From Sporomusa termitida (GTDB lineage Bacteria; Bacillota; Negativicutes; Sporomusales; Sporomusaceae): 64,000 bases of DNA. The translations under genes were made by a program, and so were the position numbers. Shown here in pieces: positions 24,919 to 33,156 of this stretch (within the stretch, counting starts at the first letter, position 1; each line of letters starts with the position of its first letter). The DNA is taken from contig NZ_CP036259.1 in assembly GCF_007641255.1 (NCBI RefSeq), forward strand, positions 3,722,501-3,786,500. Direction: 5' to 3'. Under the pieces are notes generated by a model that did no database searches, was not told the origin of the DNA, and saw nothing but the letters and a program-made list of their open reading frames with translations.

Positions 24919-25548
24919 TCAGATATTATCAGTATGTGCGTAAGCTGCTTGATACAGCTTTAGCAGCTGTTGATACTCTGCCCAGGTGTCGGCGTCATAA
25001 AACGGTGCCGGCTCAGGCCATTTCAGCGGCGTAACCCACGCCGGGTTTTCCCGGATAACCTTGCGGCCGCCGGTGTCACCGGTTAACCCGGCCAGGGCCG
25101 CACGCCAGTGACTGCCGAACAATACCGGGCTGTAGCGCTGCCCCTGATGGCAGGGTACAATAATCGCCTTATCGCTGGCCTGCCGGGCAAAGCAGGCACG
25201 GATTGCCTGAATCAGCTCTTTGCTAACCAGCGGCTGATCACCGAGGAAAAACATCATGCCGGCTAAGGACTGCGGCAGCGTTTGCAGTGCCAGCACAATC
25301 GAGGTGGACTGGCCCCTAGCCCGGCCGGCATTATACACGGCCTTAACCGAATACCGGGCACACAGCCCGGCCAGTTCCGCCGCCGGCTCACCGATTACGG
25401 CCACACAGTCCGCCCAGGGCAGGCTGCGCACCGTACTTAGCACATGGGCGGCCAGCGGTTTATTGCCCAAAGGCAGCAGCAGCTTCTGCCGTCCCATGCG
25501 GCTGGCAGTGCCTGCTGCCAGAATAACGGCACCAATTCCGGAATCTAT
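24919..25548 (-). CDS. mocA: Molybdenum cofactor nucleotidyltransferase, MocA/YgfJ-like, with a likely ATA start
   Basis: A MobA-like NTP transferase for molybdopterin cytidylylation. The first ATG (25497) lies inside the nucleotide-binding loop: in frame upstream are the residues of the signature (GAVILAAGTASRMGRQKLLL). Between an in-frame TGA and that ATG there is no ATG, GTG or TTG. The best start is ATA at 25548, 8 bases after GAGGTG and overlapping the yqeC TAG in an ATAG arrangement; ATT at 25536 is an alternative. The protein would be 209 residues, the normal family length. Downstream motifs MMFFLGDQPLV and YSPVLFG are typical. Confidence 0.85.
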   Translation of the reverse strand: MDSGIGAVILAAGTASRMGRQKLLLPLGNKPLAAHVLSTVRSLPWADCVAVIGEPAAELAGLCARYSVKAVYNAGRARGQSTSIVLALQTLPQSLAGMMFFLGDQPLVSKELIQAIRACFARQASDKAIIVPCHQGQRYSPVLFGSHWRAALAGLTGDTGGRKVIRENPAWVTPLKWPEPAPFYDADTWAEYQQLLKLYQAAYAHTDNI

Positions 25549-26300
25549 AACAGATACACCTCACAGGGCTGCATGTTGCAGCCATAGCCTGTCGTCAGCA
25601 CCACCCGGGCCAGGCCTGCTCCTGCCAGCGTTTTATCGCCGGCAATCAGTCTGCCGGCCGGCCTCAAGTCAGGGTCCTGAGCGCCACTGAGCAATAAAAC
25701 CCTGGTTCCCCGGGCATACTGGAAAAGCCCCTGCCGATGTACGGCCAGCCGGACAATATCGCTCCAGGCTACAGCCGCACCGGCCTGTTTGCCAATAATC
25801 CCTGACACTAACTCCGGTCTGTGGGTGTTGGCCGCCGTTAGCGGCTGGCCGACAGCCCCCAGGTTTACGATCCCGACAGTTACGCTGGTGCAGGCCGGGA
25901 TAACCGGCTCCCGGGCGGACGGGGCCTTGAGCAGGGCCTGGCGCGCGCCGTCGGCCTCAATAAGGATATTAGCCCAAGGGGCCTTGGCAGCGATACTGTC
26001 AATCCCGCCGGCCGGCACGCCGATTACTTTCTCCCCCTCCAGCCGGGCAAACCAGCCTACCGGTTGGCCTTGTTGCAGGGCTGCCGCCACCTGCGCCACG
26101 CCGGTTGCAGCAGCTTCGGTCAACACCAGCTCATAGCCGGCGACCTGGCTATAAAACATTTTAGTCGTCGCAGTAACCAGAACCGGCCAGCCCCGGCGGC
26201 AGGCGCCGGCGGCCAGCGACTGAATCAGCGAGGTCTTGCCGCCGGCACCGACACAGGCGACTACAGCAGGCCGGTTAAGCCCTAAGGCAGCCCACAGCAT
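25545..26300 (-). CDS. yqeC: Selenium-dependent hydroxylase accessory protein YqeC
   Basis: A 251-residue P-loop protein of the YqeC family, which co-occurs with YqeB and selenium-dependent molybdenum hydroxylases. The Walker A-like VACVGAGGKTSLIQSLA, the TTKMF segment and the ILIEADGARQALLKAP motif are characteristic. ATG at 26300 follows directly on the stop of the XdhC-type gene; the frame also offers TTG at 26309. The 3' end overlaps mocA. Confidence 0.9.
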   Translation of the reverse strand: MLWAALGLNRPAVVACVGAGGKTSLIQSLAAGACRRGWPVLVTATTKMFYSQVAGYELVLTEAAATGVAQVAAALQQGQPVGWFARLEGEKVIGVPAGGIDSIAAKAPWANILIEADGARQALLKAPSAREPVIPACTSVTVGIVNLGAVGQPLTAANTHRPELVSGIIGKQAGAAVAWSDIVRLAVHRQGLFQYARGTRVLLLSGAQDPDLRPAGRLIAGDKTLAGAGLARVVLTTGYGCNMQPCEVYLL

Positions 26301-26301
26301 T

Positions 26302-26613
26302 TTACACAACCTGGACGAATACTTCCATCATTCCCCCGCAGGCCATCCCCTCATTAGCTGCTGTTTCCCCTGTCATGAGTACCCGATAGGTAAAACAACG
26401 GTTATCATCCAGGGCTGTTAACGCCTGCACCCGGACTTCCGCTTCAGCACAGCCGCCGCCGATGGTGCCGATAACCCGGCCATCGCGATAAACCAGCATT
26501 TGCGCCCCGGCTTTGCGGGGGGTTGAGCCCCGGGTGGCAATAATGCTGACAAGAGCGGCCTGCGCCCCTGACTGCTGCACATCATAAACAGCCTGAACCA
26601 TCCTGTCATCCAT
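26302..26613 (-). CDS. XdhC/CoxI-type small domain protein
   Basis: A 103-residue protein equal to the XdhC_CoxI N-terminal domain (ALVSIIATRGSTPRKAGAQMLV, GTIGGGCAEAEV). In many bacteria this domain and the Rossmann-fold domain form a single XdhC protein that sulfurates or delivers the molybdenum cofactor; here they are two separate, overlapping genes (8 bp overlap). ATG at 26613 is chosen for the GGAGGTG 8 bases upstream. Confidence 0.88.
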   Translation of the reverse strand: MDDRMVQAVYDVQQSGAQAALVSIIATRGSTPRKAGAQMLVYRDGRVIGTIGGGCAEAEVRVQALTALDDNRCFTYRVLMTGETAANEGMACGGMMEVFVQVV

Positions 26614-27388
26614 TGGCTTTACACCTCCGCTTCTCCGACATTGGCCGGCAGCTGGCATTGCTTTTACTGGCCACAATCTCCGACACTATCCCCAACGCAA
26701 TCTCGGCCGGTGTTTCCGCCCCGATATCAAGGCCAATCGGTGCCCGCAGCCGGGCTAACGCATCCTGGTCATAGCCTTCCCTGGTCAGGGTGTTAATCAC
26801 AACATGAACCCGCCCCTGGCTGCCGATCATGCCGACATAAGCTGCCGGCTGATCAATAACCGCCCGCAGGCACTCCATGTCAGACCGGTGTCCCCTGGTT
26901 ACAATAATAATTGCGCCATAACCTGACAGGCTGAGGTCCGCCAGCGCCTTTTCAAAACTTCGGCAAACGACCTGCTCAGCCTGGGGAAACCGCGCGGCAT
27001 TGGCAAAATCCGGACGGTCATCCACGACGGTTACAGCATAGCCAACCATGGCCAGCATTTGCGTCAGCGGCTGGCTGATATGCCCGGCCCCCAGTACCAG
27101 GGCCGACTTCTGCCGGGACAGCTTATCCCAGAAAACCCGGTATTGACCGCCGGCATAATCAATCGGAATAAGCATTGGCCGTTTCCATTCGCCCCGGGCA
27201 ACCTCGGCCATAATCAGCCTGGTAAACGGCTCATCAAGCAGCACCTGTTCATAACAGCCCCCGGTAATGAGCAGCATTTGCCCAATACTGCCGGCCTGCG
27301 GTGCCGGCGCACTAATCAGGGTAATGATATCCGCGCTGCCCGCCTCTCCGGCCTGCTGCCGGAGACGGCTAAAAATCCCTTTGTTCAT
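26606..27388 (-). CDS. XdhC family Rossmann-domain maturation factor
   Basis: A 260-residue XdhC-like protein with the Rossmann motif ALVLGAGHISQPLTQMLAMVGY..VVDDRPDFANAARFP and the conserved VTRGHRSDMECL and GMIGSQGR, and a C-terminal GLDIGAETPAEIALGIVSEIVA. These factors insert the sulfurated molybdenum cofactor into xanthine dehydrogenase-type enzymes. Its ATG overlaps the TGA of the yqeB remnant (ATGA). Confidence 0.9.
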   Translation of the reverse strand: MNKGIFSRLRQQAGEAGSADIITLISAPAPQAGSIGQMLLITGGCYEQVLLDEPFTRLIMAEVARGEWKRPMLIPIDYAGGQYRVFWDKLSRQKSALVLGAGHISQPLTQMLAMVGYAVTVVDDRPDFANAARFPQAEQVVCRSFEKALADLSLSGYGAIIIVTRGHRSDMECLRAVIDQPAAYVGMIGSQGRVHVVINTLTREGYDQDALARLRAPIGLDIGAETPAEIALGIVSEIVASKSNASCRPMSEKRRCKANG

Positions 27389-27585
27389 CGCTCCACCCCC
27401 ATATGCAATAATAGCATCAACAACAGCCTGTCCATCATCACCGCCTGGGCAAAAGCGACAGTTCGCCGGACAACCGTCGGCGCCGGCAATTCGGTTATCA
27501 CTACTTTAAAACGGCTTTGGTGCAGACGCTGGGCAATGCCTGTAGCCAGATCGCCGCCGCCTTTGATGATAATTAATCTATTCAT
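27385..27585 (-). pseudogene. yqeB: Remnant of a yqeB gene with a large internal deletion
   Basis: The first ~48 residues (MNRLIIIKGGGDLATGIAQ...VVRRTVAFAQAV) match the intact yqeB at 41666-42457. After that, homology resumes in another frame with DNA reading AVVDAIIA, which corresponds to residues near 105-115 of the intact copy. About 55-60 codons have been lost and the frame changed, so only a 66-residue product could be made. It still has AAGGAG before the ATG and is coupled by ATGA to the next gene. Deletion between similar QAVV-coding stretches would explain the junction. Confidence 0.85.
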
Positions 27586-27682
27586 ACAGTAACTCCTTGT
27601 AATGTCAAAAGAACCGTCCCCCTGACACAAGGAAAGTAAAGGCGGCAGCCGTTAGAGGCTGTCGCCATTATTCTTTCGCTAA

Positions 27683-29023
27683 TTAGCCAATATATTCCTG
27701 CTTGCCGATGGCCGCCTCACCCGGCTTAGCTGTTCCGTTTAAAACAGCATTCAGAACAATGGCCGCCACACTGCCGGCAGTAATGCCGCTATGCAGGATT
27801 ACCTGGGCCCAGCTGGGGAAATTGTGATAAAAGTTCGGTACGGCCAGGGTAATCATGCCAATACCTAAACTAACAGCCACCACCATAATATTATGGGTGC
27901 CGTCAAACTGGACTTTGGCCAGGGTCTTGATGCCGCTGGCCGCAACCATGCCAAACATGGCAATGCCGGCGCCGCCCAGTACCGGGCTGGGTATAGCGGC
28001 AATCACGGCCGCCAGTTTGGGGAATAAACCCAGCAGTACCAAAATAACCCCGGCGGCGGCCACCACAAAGCGGCTCTTGACCTTGGTCAGGCCGACCAGG
28101 CCCACGTTTTGGGCAAAGGCCGTATAAGGAAAACTGTTTAAAATCCCGCCCAGCATGGTCGAGAAACCATCGGCCCGCAGGCAGCGGGTTAAGTCCTGCT
28201 GGGTAACAGGCTTGTCAATAATCTCGCCTACCGCAATACAGTCACCGGTGGTTTCCGTCATAACCACAAGCATAACCAGGACCATGGCCAGGATGGATGC
28301 CGGGTCAAACGTCGGCAGGCCGAAGGCGAAGGGGGTCGTAATGCCAAGCCAGCCGGCGCTGGCAACCTGCGAAAAATTCACCATGCCCAAGACAGCGGCA
28401 ATGCCGGTGCCGCAGGTTAAGCCTAAAAGCACGGCAATATTGCTTAAAAACCCTTTAAAACAGCGATAGAAAAATAACACCAGCACTAAGGTGAGCAGCG
28501 CCAGGCAGATATAGGGAAAGGCGGCAAAATCCTGGGCGGCAGGATTGCCGCCGGCGGCCCAGCGGACAGCTACCGGCATCAGCGTCACCCCGATAATCGT
28601 AATAATCGTACCGGTAACGACCGGCGGGAAGAAACGAATAAGCCGGCTAAAATAAGGACTCATTAGATAGGTGACAAAGCCGGCGACAATGATGGAACCA
28701 TAAATGCCGGTCAGACCGTGGGTCTTGCCAATAATAATCATCGGCGTTACCGCGGCAAAGGTTACACCCTGAATAATCGGTATCCGGATGCCCATGTTCC
28801 AAAAACCCAGGGTCTGGATCAGAGTGGCGATCCCGCAGGTGAACAAGTCGGCATTAATCAGGTAGATAAGCTCTGCTTTGCTTAACCCCAGGGCGTTGGC
28901 GATAATCAGCGGCACAGCCACGGCCCCGGCATACATGGCCAGGACATGCTGCAGTCCGTAGGTAAATAGTTGCCCCAATGGCAGCATTTCATCAACAGGA
29001 TGTTTTAACTGGTTGTTTTGCAC
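27683..29023 (-). CDS. NCS2-family xanthine/urate permease
   Basis: A 446-residue nucleobase:cation symporter-2 (UraA/XanQ/PucJK type) with 12-14 hydrophobic segments. Conserved motifs are QHVLAMYAGAVAVPLI, IPIIQGVTFAAVTPM, the substrate motif TTGDCIAVGEII and FAQNVGLVGLTKVKSRFV. GTG at 29023 (GGGGGAG upstream) gives MQNNQLKHPVDEML, matching the N-terminus of its close paralogue at 52386-53726. Downstream of the xanthine dehydrogenase genes, so xanthine or a related oxopurine is the likely substrate. Confidence 0.92.
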   Translation of the reverse strand: MQNNQLKHPVDEMLPLGQLFTYGLQHVLAMYAGAVAVPLIIANALGLSKAELIYLINADLFTCGIATLIQTLGFWNMGIRIPIIQGVTFAAVTPMIIIGKTHGLTGIYGSIIVAGFVTYLMSPYFSRLIRFFPPVVTGTIITIIGVTLMPVAVRWAAGGNPAAQDFAAFPYICLALLTLVLVLFFYRCFKGFLSNIAVLLGLTCGTGIAAVLGMVNFSQVASAGWLGITTPFAFGLPTFDPASILAMVLVMLVVMTETTGDCIAVGEIIDKPVTQQDLTRCLRADGFSTMLGGILNSFPYTAFAQNVGLVGLTKVKSRFVVAAAGVILVLLGLFPKLAAVIAAIPSPVLGGAGIAMFGMVAASGIKTLAKVQFDGTHNIMVVAVSLGIGMITLAVPNFYHNFPSWAQVILHSGITAGSVAAIVLNAVLNGTAKPGEAAIGKQEYIG

Positions 29024-29084
29024 AATTCTCCCCCTTATTCTGGACCAGCAATCTCGGCGCTGCTTGCGCCCCAATGAAGCAATA

Positions 29085-31361
29085 TTATCTTTTCATGCCC
29101 ATAAACACCTTTTCCGGTGTGATCGGTAACCGGGTAACGGTAACCCCAACCGCATTATAAACAGCATGGGCAATGGCCGGCGGCGGCGTATTGATAACCA
29201 CCTCCCCGACCGACTTGGCCCCAAACGGGCCTGTAGGCTCATAACTTGCTTCAAAAGCCACGGTAATCTTGCCGACATCCTTGCGGCAGGGGATTTTGTA
29301 CTGCATAAAGGTATTTGTCTGCATCTGACCGCGTTCATCATACCGGACATCCTCATACATAGCCATGCCAATGCCCTGGGCAATACCGCCCTCGACCTGA
29401 ATGCGGGCCAGGTTGGCGTTAAGCACCGTGCCGCAGTCGACGACCGCCACATAATCAAGCAGTTCGATAACCCCGGTCCCGGGGTCGACCTCCACCTCGG
29501 CAAAACCGGCAATAAAGGGTGGTGGTGAAATCGGCGAACCATAGGTCGCAAACCCGGTTAACTGCCGTTTACCGGCCCCCAGCACCATAAGCTCGGCCAG
29601 TTTCTCCAGACTCATTGACTTGCTGCCGTCAAGGGCAGTCAGGTTTTCGCCGTCAAAGCTTAGCTGCCCCGGCGTAAGCGCCAGCTGCTTGGTGCCCTGG
29701 TCAATAATTTTTTGTTTTAGTTCCTCAGCGGCCTGCAGGGTGGCCATGCCGGTCACATAGGCGGTACTTGAGGCATAGGAGCCGGGATCATAGGGAGAAA
29801 CATCGGTATCGGCGGCGTGGACAAGGATGTTGTCCAGCGAGGTTGCCAGCACCTCGGCGGCAATCTGCGCCAGCACCGTATCACTGCCTGTGCCCATATC
29901 GGTGGAACCGGTAAGCAGGGTGTAGCTGCCGTCGTCATTCAGCCGGATCTCGATCGAGGCCGTATCAATGCCGGCAATCCCCGACCCCTGCATCGTGACC
30001 GCCATGCCGATGGCCCGTACCTTGCCGTCCGCCAAAACGCGGCGGGGGTATTTCTCATCCCAGCCGATCAGCGCTTTGCCCTTTTGAATACAGCGGTCCA
30101 GGGTTGAACTGCCCAGGGTTTTGCCCTCATACACCAGGCAGGTTTCGCCTTCTCTGATCAAGTTCTTCAGCCTGAGCTCAGCCGGGTCCATATTGAGCCG
30201 GGCCGCCAGCTTGTTCACGGCCGACTCCAGCGCAAACGTCCCCTGGGTAGCGCCGTAGCCGCGGAGCGCCCCGGCCGGCATTTTGTTGGTATACACAGCA
30301 TGGCCATGATACCGGACGGCCCTGGTTTTATTATATAACGGCAGCGTTTTATCGCCGCACACCATAAAGGTCGTGGAGGCATGTTCGCCGTAGGCACCGG
30401 TGTCGGACAGGTTTTCAATATCAAGAGCGCGGATAAAACCGTCTTTATCGGCCCCCAGCCGCAGCTTCAGCCGCATGGCATGACGGCTGGTGGTACAAGT
30501 GAAGGTTTCCGTCCGGCTATAGATAAACAGGGCCGGCCGGCCGGTCTTCAGGGTAACCAGGCCGGCAAACACCTCGCCGGCGCCGGTCTGCTTGCCGCCA
30601 AAGCCGCCGCCAATGCGGGGTTTAATCACCCGGACCCTGCTGGCCGGCAATTCCAGGGCCCGGGCCACATGCCGTCTGATATGGAAGGGTACCTGGGTCG
30701 AGCTGACAATAACCAGCCGGCCCGTATGGTCAAGATAGGTAAAGGCCCGGAAAGTCTCCATCATGGCGTGAGCCTGAGCCTGGGTATAATAGGTTTCTTC
30801 AATCACAATGTCACAGTTCTTCAGTTCCTGCTCCACATCCCCGGCCTCCACCCGGTGGGTGGAGCAGATATTGCGGTCTTTGTCCATGCCGATGGCAAAA
30901 TTGCAGTGCAGATCGTCTTCCGGGTGAACAACCGAGCGATGGCCGATCGCCTGTTCAAAATCAAGCACCGGTTCCAATACTTCATACTTTACTTTGATTT
31001 TTTTCAGGGCGGCAGTGGCTGTTTTTTCATCAACGGCCGCCACGATAGCCACCTCATCCCCGACATAGCGTACAACCTGATCCAAAATCAGGCGGTCATA
31101 GGGCGATGGTTCCGGATAAGACTGCCCTGCCAGCGTAAACCGGACTTGCGGCACGTCCTTGTAAGTCAGGATACACTCGACCCCTTGTACGGCATAGGCT
31201 TTCGTCAGATCAATGGCTTTGATTCTGGCATACGCATGGGGGCTGCGGAGAATCTTTACCACCAGCGCGTCAGCCGGCGCCAAATCCTCGGTATATACCG
31301 GTTTGCCGGTACTAATGGCGATGGCATCTGTTTTGGCAACCGCTTTGCCTACATATTGCAT
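29085..31361 (-). CDS. xdhA: Xanthine dehydrogenase family, molybdenum-binding subunit (copy 1)
   Basis: A 758-residue molybdopterin-binding large subunit. ATG at 31361 (MQYVGKAVAKTDAI) follows GGGGGTAGC; the frame is open further upstream only as overlap. Landmarks are GDEVAIVAAVDE, the GIGGGFGGK-like PRIGGGFGGKQ, AGALRGYGATQ and the C-terminal FGAKSVGEV with the catalytic glutamate. Overlaps the [2Fe-2S] gene by 13 bp. With the two genes upstream it forms a three-subunit hydroxylase; whether it acts on xanthine, another purine or a different heterocycle is not certain from sequence. Confidence 0.92.
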   Translation of the reverse strand: MQYVGKAVAKTDAIAISTGKPVYTEDLAPADALVVKILRSPHAYARIKAIDLTKAYAVQGVECILTYKDVPQVRFTLAGQSYPEPSPYDRLILDQVVRYVGDEVAIVAAVDEKTATAALKKIKVKYEVLEPVLDFEQAIGHRSVVHPEDDLHCNFAIGMDKDRNICSTHRVEAGDVEQELKNCDIVIEETYYTQAQAHAMMETFRAFTYLDHTGRLVIVSSTQVPFHIRRHVARALELPASRVRVIKPRIGGGFGGKQTGAGEVFAGLVTLKTGRPALFIYSRTETFTCTTSRHAMRLKLRLGADKDGFIRALDIENLSDTGAYGEHASTTFMVCGDKTLPLYNKTRAVRYHGHAVYTNKMPAGALRGYGATQGTFALESAVNKLAARLNMDPAELRLKNLIREGETCLVYEGKTLGSSTLDRCIQKGKALIGWDEKYPRRVLADGKVRAIGMAVTMQGSGIAGIDTASIEIRLNDDGSYTLLTGSTDMGTGSDTVLAQIAAEVLATSLDNILVHAADTDVSPYDPGSYASSTAYVTGMATLQAAEELKQKIIDQGTKQLALTPGQLSFDGENLTALDGSKSMSLEKLAELMVLGAGKRQLTGFATYGSPISPPPFIAGFAEVEVDPGTGVIELLDYVAVVDCGTVLNANLARIQVEGGIAQGIGMAMYEDVRYDERGQMQTNTFMQYKIPCRKDVGKITVAFEASYEPTGPFGAKSVGEVVINTPPPAIAHAVYNAVGVTVTRLPITPEKVFMGMKR

Positions 31362-31810
31362 TCTGCTACCCCCAGGTATTTCTTGACGGCCCGGAGCTGC
31401 CCCTGATAACCGGTGCAGCGGCAAAGATTGCCTGTCAGGTAGTGAATAATGTCCGCTTCGCCAGGATTGGCCAGTTCCCGCTTCATCGCCAGCACCGTCA
31501 GGATAAAGCCCGGGCTGCAATAGCCGCACTGATCCGCACCTTCGGCCGCCATAAAGCGGGCAAAGCCCTCAGCCTCATGCCGGAGGCCTTCAATTGTGGT
31601 AATATGCCTGCCCTGGGCCCGGAACGACAGCGTCGAACAGGCCAGGGTCGGCCGGCCGTCAAGCCAGACCGTACACAAGCCGCAGCAGGCTGTATCACAG
31701 CCCCGCCGGACACTGAACAACCCTTGCTTGCGCAGGGTATCAACAAGAAAATCATCAGGTTGAACAGTTAATAAAACCTGTTGATGATTGATATATAGCT
31801 CTATCTGCAT
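31349..31810 (-). CDS. xdhC: Xanthine dehydrogenase family, [2Fe-2S] subunit (copy 1)
   Basis: A 153-residue small subunit. The plant-type cluster motif is RRGCDTACCGLCTVWLDG and the second cluster motif CGYCSPG...GNLCRCTGY. ATG at 31810 follows GGAGGTAAC. In the first motif the usual CxxGxCGxC has alanine at the glycine position (CDTACCGLC). It overlaps both neighbours (10 and 13 bp). Confidence 0.92.
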   Translation of the reverse strand: MQIELYINHQQVLLTVQPDDFLVDTLRKQGLFSVRRGCDTACCGLCTVWLDGRPTLACSTLSFRAQGRHITTIEGLRHEAEGFARFMAAEGADQCGYCSPGFILTVLAMKRELANPGEADIIHYLTGNLCRCTGYQGQLRAVKKYLGVAECNM

Positions 31811-32604
31811 GCGGTTACCTCCGTAAGCCCCCGTTGGACTAAGGTTTGGCACAGCAGGCGCCGGTATGCGGCCGAAGCACGCATATTCGCCCCAAATGGC
31901 AATTCTTCTGCTGCCAGTTCGGCCGCCTGCCGCAGGCAGTCCGGCGGCACATCACGCCCGGCGCCGGCCAGCAACACCGCCGCCTGCGCCGCCAGCTTGG
32001 CCCGGGTTGGCCTGGCACCAACGGCAATTTTCCAAGCCCCGTCAAGGCGGGAAACGGCAACAGTCAGCACCGGAAAATCACTTTGCGAGTTCCGCAGGGC
32101 CAGATAGGCGGCCGTACGGCTTGTCTTATGAATAATTACTTTAACTAACAGGTCCTTGTTTCTGGGCATATCGACAAATGCGGCCAGCGTCAGGCGCCCG
32201 CCCTGATAGAGTTCAATCTCCGTATCAAGGGCCAGCAGGGCGGTGAGAAAATCGGAAAAACCATAGCGGGCAAACACCGAGGCGCCAACGGTGGCGACAT
32301 TACGGAACTGCACGCCGATAATGCTCTGCACCGACTTGGCCAGGATACCGCTAAACCACCGGTTGAGGGCCACGCTGGTCTCAATATCACGCAAACTGGT
32401 CATGGCCCCGATTTCAAAATAAGTATCATATTCTTTAATAAAATTCAAGCCAAGTTTAGATAAATCCACCCCGGTGTGAATCGTCTGCGAACCCAGCCGG
32501 AGCCAGGCGCAGCCGCCAAGGATGACGTTACTCTTTTTGGCAGTCAGCAGCCGGTAAGCCTCTTGCTGCGTATCTGGTTGCGCTATGTTAAGCAACGTGA
32601 ACAA
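31801..32604 (-). CDS. xdhB: Xanthine dehydrogenase family, FAD-binding subunit (copy 1)
   Basis: A 267-residue FAD-binding medium subunit (CoxM/XdhB class). It has VILGGCAWLRLG in place of the FAD-binding pattern AGGTDL, then FRNVATVGASVFARYGFSDFLTALLALD equivalent to the IGGN block. The first FAD motif is poorly conserved, so the flavin site may be atypical. Start is TTG at 32604 (in-frame TGA just upstream). It is the first gene of the operon that runs to the maturation genes near 25 kb. Confidence 0.85.
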   Translation of the reverse strand: MFTLLNIAQPDTQQEAYRLLTAKKSNVILGGCAWLRLGSQTIHTGVDLSKLGLNFIKEYDTYFEIGAMTSLRDIETSVALNRWFSGILAKSVQSIIGVQFRNVATVGASVFARYGFSDFLTALLALDTEIELYQGGRLTLAAFVDMPRNKDLLVKVIIHKTSRTAAYLALRNSQSDFPVLTVAVSRLDGAWKIAVGARPTRAKLAAQAAVLLAGAGRDVPPDCLRQAAELAAEELPFGANMRASAAYRRLLCQTLVQRGLTEVTACR

Positions 32605-32620
32605 TTTTCACACTCCACTG

Positions 32621-32632
32621 CCGAACGTTCGG
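32621..32632. promoter_or_regulatory. Palindrome CCGAACGTTCGG in the xdh copy-1 leader
   Basis: A perfect 12-bp palindrome about 17 bp before the TTG start and downstream of a TATAAT box at about 32655 on the minus strand. A second near-palindrome CGAAACGTATTCG lies between. The half CCGAAC matches the B. subtilis PurBox core, but the spacing differs, so the regulator is unknown. Confidence 0.45.
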
Positions 32633-32953
32633 TTTATTTCACGAATACGTTTCGAATTATATCACATAGGTGGTAAAGTGAAAACCTGGTTTTCTATCGT
32701 CAATCGACATTTATCGTTTATATTTATCATTTTTCGTCAATATTCTATCATAATTTGCTGTTATTTGTAATGAAAGGCTGTTTAAGCAAAATTATGATAC
32801 ACCTGACTCTATCCCCAGAAAAGCGAACAATCAGGGATATAAGAAAAACTTGGCTTATCCACAGTCCTTTAGGACGCCGGCAGAAGCCGCCTGTGCGCTG
32901 CAGGGTTAGCCCTTAGCTAATAGCAACGAATTCTTTATAAACTCTGCTGGGGT

Positions 32954-33040
32954 AAGAAAACACGGCTTGCGCCGAGCCTTGGGCGAAAGCGTAAGCCGGT
33001 GCTGCTCTTAACCAGGGAAAGTTATACTTTCTATCACGAT
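32954..33040. repeat. Structured intergenic element, copy 1
   Basis: About 87 nt that match 45896-45983 at roughly 80% identity (GAAAACACGGCT, CCTTGGGCGAAAGCG, CCAGGGAAAG). Hairpins GGCT/AGCC and GAAAGT/ACTTTC are visible, and the last one shows a paired base change relative to copy 2. A terminator hairpin follows at 33041-33072. It sits in a 552-bp gap upstream of xdh copy 1 on the minus strand; the GCGAAAGC loop reads as GNRA on the plus strand. Strand and function open. Confidence 0.6.
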
Positions 33041-33072
33041 AAAAAAACAGAACCCGATCAGGTTCTGTTTTT
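33041..33072. terminator. Bidirectional terminator after the ABC-F gene
   Basis: AAAACAGAACC (33044-33054) and GGTTCTGTTTT (33061-33071) form an 11-bp stem with A/T runs on both sides. On the minus strand it terminates the ABC-F gene; on the plus strand it would end any transcript through repeat copy 1. Confidence 0.85.
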
Positions 33073-33156
33073 ACCGGGTCCTACCCGCGCCAGCCGCCGC
33101 CGGCCAAGCATTGTGGGCAATATTTACAGCCAATCACCAAACCGGCGGCTTGCCGG

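Noticed and set aside
30381-31406. A 341-codon plus-strand open frame opposite the xanthine dehydrogenase Mo subunit
   Set aside because: Antisense shadow of a conserved gene; the translation is low in recognisable motifs and lies fully within xdhA/xdhC.
32621-32632. CCGAACGTTCGG as a LexA (SOS) box
   Set aside because: The Firmicute LexA box needs CGAAC and GTTCG separated by four bases; here they are adjacent, and the downstream genes are metabolic.
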